A DNA stretch of 64,000 nucleotides, taken from contig CAJNDS010000424.1 of assembly GCA_905221605.1 (NCBI GenBank), positions 306,978 through 370,977 on the forward strand. Direction: 5' to 3'. The position numbers and the translations under genes were made by a program. Positions 1-9,700 of the stretch are shown piece by piece. This DNA comes from Symbiodinium natans (Eukaryota > Sar > Dinophyceae > Suessiales > Symbiodiniaceae). How positions within the stretch are numbered: position 1 is the stretch's first letter; each line of letters begins with the position of its first letter. Below the pieces are notes generated by a model. The model made no database searches. It had not been told where the DNA came from and saw only the letters and a list, made by a program, of their open reading frames with translations.

Positions 1-589
1 TTTAGGGTTTAGGGTTTAGGGTTTAGGACATGTCAAGGTATGTTTCTTAGGTGGCTTAAGGATTCTGGGTGGCGTGTGGTGAAGAAATCATGACAGCTGA
101 GGCCTCGGCCTGTGCTTCTCACAGGCGATCCTCACTTTCGACGTCTGCTGTCCTCACCCATGGCACCGCCCTCCTCCAGCTCAATATCAGAAGGCGGAGT
201 CCGAAATTGATTTGCCTGATGCCCTAAACCCTAAACCCTAAACCCTCTAAACCCGATAAACCCCCTAAAAACCCTAAAACTCTAAAAAGCCCTAAAACTC
301 TAAAAAGCCCTAAAAACCCTAAAACCCTAAAGCCTAAGCCCCGGAAGTGCTTATAAGCCCCCAAGCACAGCGTGCTCATGTCATCTGAAGCACAGGTTGA
401 AGTCGTGGATTCGCCTTGGGGCGACGTCCACCTGGGCTGTGACTCGACGTTTCCGTGGGCTCCGCATGCGCTCGCCCCTGCCGCTGCCCCAGTGTTCCCA
501 GCGACATGGGCGCCCCTAAGGCCTTATAAGGCCCGAAGACCCAAGTACCCTATGTAGATACCCAAAGAGTACCCGAAACGCCCCACATC

Positions 590-697
590 ATTTAAGTAGT
601 TATAAATGAGTACATGTCTCACACTTTTTGGGATACTATTCTCCCCCTACAGAACTGAGAGTGTACACTTCTTGGGGGCTTTCGAACTCAGCAACTA
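590..697. mobile_element. Family B element
   Basis: Core CACTTTTTGGGATACTAT, CCTACAGAACTGA and CGAACTCAGCAACTA. Confidence 0.65.
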
Positions 698-951
698 GGA
701 CCCTGAAAGCCCGAAACCCCCAAGGTGGTTGTTAACGCAAGCGATGGGCATAGCCCTAAACCCTAAACCCTAAACCCTAAACCCTAAACCCTAAACCCTA
801 AACCCTAAACCCTAAACGTGCGAGGCTTTGCTTCATGGCCCGGCCTACCACCCCAACACCGGCGAGTATATGGAGGCGAGGCTTGCCTGTCTGCATCCTA
901 AACTTGGTTTAGGGTTTAGGGTTTAGGGTTTAGGGTTTAGGGTTTAGGGTC

Positions 952-1142
952 CATAATAGGGATTCTAATAGTGCTAGGATGCCCAGTAGTGCCCTTATTC
1001 CCTTTTTTGGGGGGTTTAGGTTCCCTTATAAACCCCTTCAAGCAGAAAAGGGCACCCTTTTTAAGCCTTGGTTACTGGGCAGCCTAGATAGGGGTACTAT
1101 ACAATTCCTGTTAAGGACTGTTATTCTGAGGGGAGCATCCCA
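952..1142. mobile_element. Family A inverted-repeat element interrupted by family L
   Basis: Left AATAGGGATTCTA and right TTAAGGACTGTTATTCTGAGGG/GAGCATCCCAA parts of family A enclose a second element (980-1080) with ends GCCCAGTA / TTACTGGGC. Confidence 0.6.
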
Positions 1143-1628
1143 ACCCCATATCCCTAGACCCTCAGCCAGCGTTGCATAGAAGATGTGGGCATTCGGAGCC
1201 TACGGTTGAGGGTTTTGTGGGCTTTTTGAGAGGGGCCCTGAGCCCGACTGGTATAGCAGCTAAACCCGAAACCCTAAGCCCTAGCGGCCAGGAGCTTCTT
1301 CCTTTCAAAGGCTCCACTTCCCGCGGAGTGCGGCAGGCGCGATGAGCATCCGAATCCTAGACGCCCGATACGCCCAAAACCATGCTGATCCTTAAAGCCC
1401 TATAACGAGCACCCCTTAACCTTGCAGGTTTGGGGTGTATAGATCCTCCTGAGCCGCACCCCTCAACTTTTTAATGTTTGGCGTTTAGGGTTTAGGGTTT
1501 AGGGTTACTTTGGCTCGCGGCCGTCTTGAAATGGGGAGTTACGATATTAGGGGTTCCTTGTTGAAGTCCTATTGCAAGAGAATCCGACTATTTGAGGGTC
1601 TGTATTAGGGGTCCCTTATTTTCGTAAG

Positions 1629-1710
1629 CCAGCAGTCCTTGATAGGGATTCTAAGAGGGGGTACCAGAATCCCCATTAAGGACTGGTAGATTAAGGGGGA
1701 ACATCCCAAG
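1629..1710. mobile_element. Family A element, left end degenerate
   Basis: AGCAGTCCTTGATAGGGATT ... AAGGACTGGTAGATTAAGG, right terminus GGGGGAACATCCCAA. Confidence 0.7.
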
Positions 1711-1732
1711 ACCTAGCAGCCGCTGGCGATAG

Positions 1733-1795
1733 GACCCTGCGGATGCCCAAAGACCTTCGGGAGCTGCCACAATGGCCGCCGACCGCACCCTGCGG
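1733..1795 (+). CDS. Candidate exon upstream of gene 1
   Basis: GC-rich island after an AG (gatAG/G) and before GTCAAG. It is 63 nt and open in two frames; the phase-0 reading contains ATMAADRTLR, so it could hold a start codon. It lies 23 bp after a family A inverted-repeat element. Could be a first exon of gene 1; not proven. Confidence 0.35.
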
Positions 1796-2207
1796 GTCAA
1801 GCGCCGTGGTCTGCATTCACTGTTTTGCTTCAGGGGAACCGTAAACCCTAAACCCTAAACCCTAAACCCTAAACCCTAAACCCTAAACCCTAAACCCTAA
1901 ACCCTAAACCCTAGACCCTATCTTGCCCTCCACAACCCAGGCCATAGAATCCCCCGAAACCCTAATAAAGCCTAGAAACCCGTAAGCCCTAAAACCCGAA
2001 AAATATCCCCGAACCCAAAAAAGTGCAACGCTCAAAACCCTAACCCCTCAAGCCCTCAAAGCCCTAAACCCTAAAGCCATCAAACCCAGAAGACTTACAT
2101 CCCCTAAACCCTCAAGCCCTAAAATACCCTAAACTACTATCTCCTTAAGAACCACTCGAAAAGTAGAAATATTCTTCCTCACCAGGGCACTACATGCATC
2201 ACTATTC

Positions 2208-2217
<10 letters not shown>

Positions 2218-2238
<21 letters not shown>

Positions 2239-2254
2239 TTGGGGGGGGGGGGGT
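2218..2254. repeat. T-run joined to G-run
   Basis: About 20 T then 12 G. The same composite occurs at 55713-55742 and, complemented (C then A), at 20682-20716 and 13357-13379. Confidence 0.85.
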
Positions 2255-2642
2255 TAGGGGGGTTTTAAGCACAGAGTCGTAAAGCCTTCCGAAGCAGAGG
2301 ACAGTGGGGTTCGGCTTGCGGGCCTTTTTTTGCCTTGAAGTTTGGGGTTTGGGGTTGAGGGTTGGGGGGTTTAGGGTTTGCGGCAGTTTGCGGTTTGGGG
2401 TTTGGGGTTTGTGGTGTGGGGTTTGGGGGTTAGGGTGTCGGGTTTGGTGTTCAGGCTTCGGGGTTCAGGGTTTGGGGTCTAGGAGGCTTCAGGGTTGATA
2501 AGCTTCGGGTTTTGCAAGCTTCGGGCCTTAAAGTATGTGTGTAAGGTCTAGAAGGCACAGTTCCCAAAATCCTGAGGCCTGCTCCCCTTGAATCCTTGCC
2601 CTAGCCTGCAGGCTCTCTGAATTCAACCTCTGAATCTTCCCG

Positions 2643-2741
2643 CTGGTTCTTCGTTGGGAATGAGGGAATCCCCTCTATCTACCCTTTAAGTGATTTTTCA
2701 GGGTACCTCATTCCCTCATTCCCGACTTAGAACCAGCCAGT
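2643..2741. mobile_element. Family M element
   Basis: CTGGTTCTTCGTTGGGAATG / CATTCCCGACTTAGAACCAG inverted ends. Confidence 0.75.
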
Positions 2742-3002
2742 GTTTTCAGTTCCCGAGACTATGTTTGCTCGAAAAGTACGGGGGCCCTACTGGTTCAGCC
2801 CCTAACAAGCTGAAGAAGACCTATCAGCTCCACGTTCTCATCGCGCGATGCACCGACACAAGCCGCAACAAAACACTCAAACCTCGAAACCCCAAGCCCC
2901 AAACCCCAAACCCCAAGCCCTAAACCCTAAACCCTAAACCCTAAACCCCAAACCCCAAACCCTAAACCCTAAACCCTAAACCCTAAACCTTGAACCAGGC
3001 AG

Positions 3003-3095
3003 GAAGTCGCGCGGCGTTGGAGCCGGATGGGCTTCCGGAGCTTCCTGGAGGGGGCGCGGCTGTACTATGAAACCCGCAGCTCGTCCCTGAATTGG
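3003..3095 (+). CDS. Gene 1 exon (31 codons)
   Basis: Follows ggcAG and is in phase 0 at both ends. The peptide includes EVARRWSRMGFRSFLEGARL and ends LNW. The 5' splice site GTTTAGGG at 3096 is the first unit of a telomere-type array. Confidence 0.65.
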
Positions 3096-6000
3096 GTTTA
3101 GGGCTTAGGGCTTAGGGCTTAGGGCTTAGGGCTTAGGGTTTAGGGCTTAGGGCTTAGGGCTTAGGGTTTAGGGTTTAGGGTTTAGGGTTTAGGGTTTAGG
3201 GTTTAGGGTTTAGGGTTTAGGGTTTAGGGTTTAGGGTTTAGGGGCATTCCGAGGTGAAATCCTAAACCCTAAGCCCTTAAGCCCTTAAGCCCTTAAAACC
3301 CTTAAGCCCTGAAACCCTTAAACCCTTAAACCCTGAAACCCTTAAACCCTTAAACCCTTAAACCCTGAAACCCTGAACCCTAAACCCTAAACCCTACGAC
3401 CAGAAGGATCTTGGGGGTGAGGAAGAGCCTTGGTACACCCTTCTGCACCTTTGCAGGCCAGTGGGGTATTGAGATGGTCGCGATTCTCACACAGGCGCCA
3501 ACGCCGGCAGTTTCGCTGTTACTTCAAAGTTTGATTCCGAAGGTTGGCTATATAAGGCTATAGAAGTGAGACAAGGTACTTAGGGCACTTTCAAGACCTC
3601 CTTACAACTGCCCCTGAATGATTCTTCGGGCTCCAGCACATAAGAGCTCTAAACCCCATAGCCATGGCCTGTGTGGGAGAGATGGTGTCGCAGCTTCGTG
3701 CTTTCGCTAGCTCTAAATTCCTAAACCTTAATTTCCTAAGTACCGCAAACCCTAAACCCGAAACCCTAAAGTCCTAAACCCTAAACCCTAAACCCTAAAC
3801 CTCAGATCATGGCCAACTTCGCCCACAGCCTGTCCGAGTGCACGCCGGTGACGCTGCTCGCAGCTCTGATCAAGGCAGAGTCGCTCTTCGACCTCGACGC
3901 CCTGCCCGCAAGCCAGGGGTTTGGGTTTAGGGTTTAGAGTTTAGGGTTTAGGGTTTAGGGTTTAGGGTTTAGGGTTTAGGGTTTAGGTTTAGGGTTCAGG
4001 GTTTAGGGTTCACAGTTTTGGGGTTAGGGTTTAGGGGTTAGGGTGTAGGGTTTAGGGTTTAAAAAGGTTTAGGGTGCCGCGGTTTTGGGGGGAGGGGGGG
4101 GGGGGTGCTTTTAGGACAGGGTTTAGTTTGTTAGGTTGTTCGTTTCTGCAGGCCTTTTTGCGGGGCCTTCTGGGGCTTCTTAGGTATATTCGGAGCTTTA
4201 GGTTCTTCTTGTGAGTGTTAGACTTGTTTTCGGGGCTCAGGGCTAGTTGGAGGGTTGGGGCCCCCTGACCCCTAAACCCTCGGCCCATAAACCAAAACCC
4301 GAAACCCAGGACCTGGCTGCCGGCCGACGCATGCACTGGACCGGGGTGAGGGACTTATTATTATTATTATTATTATGATTAGTCTTACTTTCTATCGTTA
4401 TTGTTACTGTTATTGCTATTGCTATTGCTATTGCTATTACTATTGTTATTGTTGTTGTTATTTTGTATTCTGTATACAGATTATATGTATGTACGATCTG
4501 TACGATCATGCCCTAGTATTGTTGTGAATCGTTTCCTTCTTTTTGTTGGGGGGGGTTCATCTATGCTGGATGGATGGATGTTCGGGTGGACGAGGAGGAG
4601 GGCGTGTCTCAACTCGGGCATGCCCGCATGTTCGATGGCCACACACATGAGTTGCGGCCCCTTGAGGGTTTAGGGTTTTTGGGTTAGGGTTTAGGGTTTA
4701 TAGGGTTTATATTAGGGTAAACCAAGCCTCTTTAAACCTCACCTAAACCCCCACGCGTAGTTCCTCTTGTGGGGTACGTTGATTACTTGACCTAGGCAAA
4801 GTTACCCTCACGTGGAGTGGAGGCCACCCCGGCTTCTCAGATAAACCCATGTCGACCCACGTCAGCCCACGTAAAACCAAGTTTCCCACATAAAGCCATG
4901 CAAACCCACGTAAACCGTAAAACCTATAAACCCCAAACCCCATACCCCATACCCCATACCCCATACCCCATACCATAAACCCTAAACCCTAAACCCTAAA
5001 CCCTAAACCCTAAACCCTAAACCCTAAACCCTAAACCCTAAACCCTAAACCCTAAACCCTAAACCTAAACCCTAAACCCTAAACCCTAAACCCTAAACCC
5101 TAAACCCTAAACCCTAAACCCTAAACCCTAAACCCTAAACCCTAAACCCTCAACCAACCCCAAACCCCCCGGTCGGAGGACGGCCCGGGCCCTTCTCCAG
5201 AGAGCTCTGACGGAGGGAAGGATGAACTGGACGTCCCCAGCCTGGGAGTGGGTTTAGAATTAAGGGTGTAAGGGTTGAGGGTTTAGGGTTTAGGGGTTAG
5301 GGTTTAGGGTGTGCGGTTCAGGGTGTACGGTTTTGGGTTTTGGGTTTAGGGTGTAGGGTTTAGGGTTGAGGGTTTAGGGTTTAGGGTTTAGGGTTTAGGT
5401 GTCAGGGATTAGGGTATATATGTCCGTATTGGGTTTAAGAGCATCATATTCAGGATTCTGTTTTTCATAGGGTTTAAGACAACACCCAAGTATTGTTATT
5501 TACCGCCAAACATTTTCAAATAAAACACAAAAACAACAAGGATGTCCAGTGTACCCTCATGCCCTTGGTAGGGTTAGGATACCTGATTCACCCTTTGAAC
5601 AAAAGGGGCATCCTTCTTGTACTTACTTTTTTCCAGAGATGAACTTATGTGTTTAGGGCTTCCTGACTTTGTAAGAAGAACAAAGTGTAGCCTTCATATT
5701 TTTTGGTTATTGCAGCAGTAAGTATGACCCAGGCTATCCTAAACCCGAAGCCCTGAGCCCTAAACCCCTACACCCGTAAACCCCAAAACCCCAAAACCCC
5801 TAAACCCCCAAACCCCCAAACCCCCAAACCCCTAAACCTCTAAACCCCAAAACCCCTCAACCCTAAACTCCCACCCCCAAACCCGTAACCCCTAAACCCT
5901 AAACCCTTAACCCCCGACAGTCTTCCCAAGGCTTGGGGAGGAGACTCCCTCGACCTTTCAGAGTATCCTAACCATGGCCCTGGAACACGTCCGGGAGTTG

Positions 6001-6707
6001 GAGCCCTGTCTTGCTCAACCAGCACAACTTGTAGGGGTTTAGGGTTTAGGGTTAGGGTTTAGGGTTTAGGGTTTAGGGTTTAGGGTTTAGGGTTTAGGGT
6101 TTAGGGTTTAGGGTTTAGGGTTTAGGGTTTAGGGTTTAGGGGTTAGGGTTTAGGGTTTAGGGTTTAGGGTTTAGGGTTTAGGGTTTAGGGTTTAGGGCCA
6201 GGGTTTAGGGTTTTGGGTTCAGGGTAATAACCTGGGTTTAGGGTTTGAGTAGGGATTAGGGCTTAGAGTTTAGGGTTGAGGGTTGAACGACACACATTGG
6301 TAAGGCATAAGCCTGAAAGCGCTCCGGCCCGAAGCTTGCCCTCTGAGGAGGCAAATAAAAGCCCTGGGAACTTTAGGGTTTAGGGTTTAGGGTTTAGGGT
6401 TTAGGGTTTAGGGAGAACGAGGAGATACATTGGGATGTTCCCCCTTATACTAACAGCCCTTAATAGAATTACGAGCCGAACCCGAACCCGAACCGGGTGC
6501 TAGAATCCCTATCAAGGACTGTTATGTTAGTATAGCGGGGAACATCCCAAGACATACGCATGAAACAAGTCACGAAGCATCCTTGGCATGAACTTTGGGC
6601 ATATCCTTCTCTCAAAGGGCCCTAAACCCAACCTGGGACCCTATTTACCTACGATTTAGGAACAGTAGTAAGCGCCCCTATGTAACACTGCAGGTAAATA
6701 AATAAAT

Positions 6708-6741
<34 letters not shown>

Positions 6742-9700
6742 GGGTCCCAGTAGCACCCCCCCTAAACCCCCAAGCCCTAAACCCTAAACCCTAATTAAGC
6801 CTCTTGTGGAGGAAGCCAGGCGGCTGCCACCTGCCCGGCCCTGGACGGTGGACCTGGTTTTCCCGCTCTGCAAGTTTGGGGAGCTCTCTGCCATTTCAGA
6901 GGCTGGAGGAGTTTGGGACTAAGTTTCGGGGTTCTCTGAGGTTCTTCATGAGGGTCTAAGAGTGCTTGTTACGTACACAAGCTTGCGGAAATTCCGGAAG
7001 TAATTTCGATAGCAGAGTGCGCGGAAAGTATGCAGCTTCGAATCTTGTGAGCCTACCTCTGCTGTACACCATCAAACCTGAGCCTTCTTTTCTGAAAGCC
7101 CTAGATAAAGCCTCTCTTGCTTGAACCCTGATCAACCCCCCAAACCCTAAACCCGAAACCCTAAACAATCTTTTCCAGGGGCTGGCCTTGATCGGCACGG
7201 GCCTGGTGCCTCCATTCGACCCCCTGGATGGCTGGCCTCCGGGCACCCTTCAGGCAAGGCAGGCGCGAGACCACAACAGACTCCGCGGCTTCTTCAGGCA
7301 TGCCCGATCCTTGGGGAGATTAGGGTTTAGGGTTTGGGGTTTAGGGTTTAGGGTTTAGGGTTTAGAGTTTAGGGATTAGGGTTTAGCCCGATCCTTGGGG
7401 AGATTAGGGTGTAGGGGGGTAGTTAGGGTATAGGGATCCTTCTGGCATGCCCGATCCTTGGGGGACATCAGGGTTGAGGGCGTTTTGGGGGGTGTTTAGG
7501 GGGTTTAGAGGCTTAGGGTGTAGGGATCCTTGCAACAATACATGGACTCCAGAAGGGTGGCCTATTGGGCCTGAAGGTTCGCTTTGCAGCTACATGTCCT
7601 GCGCACGCTACTGCTTTTTTTGCCCCCAAGGATTTCGGCTCTTCGTCTACGCCGTCTGCGGGACCTACGGCCTCTTTGGCCGTCACGCCGACACGGGCTC
7701 CATCTCGCCACAAGAGGAGGCCCGGCTGGCCGAGGCAATCTTCAAGGGGCTGCCGGAGAGCATCCTGCAACTTTGGGGGGTTTTTGGAAACGTTTTTTCT
7801 ATAGTTTTTTGGGGTACTGTAAGTACCTCCCAACAAACAGCTAGAGGCTAGAGTTCGAAGTCTTGCTAAGAAGCAGCTAGACTTAGGAAACGTTTGCAAG
7901 ATCAGTAGAGGCAGCTCTTCAGAGCCCCTGGTGCAGGCCTTTGGGGCCAGAGGGGCGGGTCGCATGGGAGCCTGCCTCCCCTCCACCTGGCCGTCTTTGA
8001 GGAGGAGGTCCCCACGGGAGATGTAGCTGCTCTATCCCCCTTGGGAGTTACGTTGTTTTTATTTATAAAAAACCCAAGAGGATATGACAAAGTATTATAT
8101 GTTTATTAAGGTTCTAAGGGGAGTGTAGGCTGCCTACGTGCATCACCTGGCCATGGCCTCCAACAGTGAGACCCTCGGAAACATCACCATGCTGCTGCAT
8201 CCAGACTCTTTGTCCCCCTTGGGAAGTATTTTACATCTTTTGCTTATAAACCCTAAACCCCAAACCCCAAACCCCAAACCCCAAACCCCAAACCCCAAAC
8301 CCCAAACCCTAAACCCTAAACCCTAAACCCTAAACCCCCAAAACCCTAAGGGGGGAGTATAGGACTTCTTGGAGCACATCCGCGCTTGGCTGGTGGTGTC
8401 TGTCTTCCGCGCCCTGTTGAACGGGGCATGGCCTCAGGAGGTTGACTTCCTGTACCTGAGCAGTTCTTGGGATAGCTGGGTTTAGGGTTTAGGGTTTAGG
8501 GTTTAGGGTTTAGGGTTTAGGGTGAATCAGACTTGTTCCGGTTGTGTCGGTATAAGGGGCCAGAGTTGTTTTCAAGAGCATCTGAGGTACCTGGGCTGGA
8601 GACACGAGGGTCCGGTGACTTCAGAGGGGCGAGTGGCCTCCCACTTGCGCTACCACTGCGACATCGAACCTGGTGCAGGTGGGCATTTTTGCACATGAGG
8701 ATCTACTATTTTTGTGGTCCTTGTCGAATGGAGGTCCGAGTGTAAGAAGGTCGACGCGAGAAGTATTATGTGAACGAAAGCTGAGGTACCAGGTTCATTT
8801 CAACGCCTTACAACAAAGTTCCCCCAAGAAGGGTCTTAGTGTAGCGCAGCGCAGGTGGCAGGTTGGGGCCATGTGACCGTGGCTACAACCCCAGGCTCTT
8901 GGAGAACATGTGGCGGATGGTCTTTGGCCGGGACTTGGACCCCTTCTCCGGAGACTTAGTAGTAGAGTAGGTAGCCTTTAACCTTTATTGGGGTATTCTA
9001 ATCCCTAGAAAATCCCAAAAAGGTTAACCCTTTAATTCCCCCAGCTTACTGGACAACTAAGGGGACGACCTGGGTGGCTACGACTTCTCCCAACTTCTGG
9101 TGACTCGCCGGGCTGTGCTCCGTCGCCCGGCAAGGTACTGGCGGTACCTCTCCCGGGTCCTCTCGGCCAGGAGGGCCGCTTTCTACATGATGCCCCTTTT
9201 GCGGGGGTACGCTGAATTTTTGACTCCGCTTGTGAAAGGGAACACTGAGGGAACCATAATCTAGAGAATTCATCTATCTATCTATATATATATATATATA
9301 TATATATCTATTTGTATATGGGCCTGGGGGGGTTACTGTAAACGATGGGCCCGTCTCAGTACCCTAGGCTAGAATTCACATGTTCTTCATAATGCACTTT
9401 TGTTCATAAGTTTCGCCAGTATACATACAGTGTATGTATGTCGTGTATATTCTGTTCTGTTCTATTAAAGAATATGTCGAGGAGTTCTTGTTGCCCAGAA
9501 ATTGAGGAGCTACAACAGCTTCTTGATAATGGGGGTGAGTTGTAGTCCTTTTGTGTGCAGAACCCCCCCCCCCCCCCCGGTACTTTAAAATACGTTCTGG
9601 ATCCATAATTCCATATCCAGTGAACCAATGAATGTGGTTCTTGGCAGAATGTGAACACCAAAAACGACACCATGAAATCGAATGAAGATTTCGGTCAACG

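Noticed and set aside
1-30. Chromosome end (terminal telomere) at the left edge
   Set aside because: Only three to four units, and arrays of both orientations continue throughout; not a terminal array.
7513-7986. 157-codon open frame on the minus strand
   Set aside because: Shadow of the plus-strand gene 1 exon 7590-7779, which fits splice phase on both sides.
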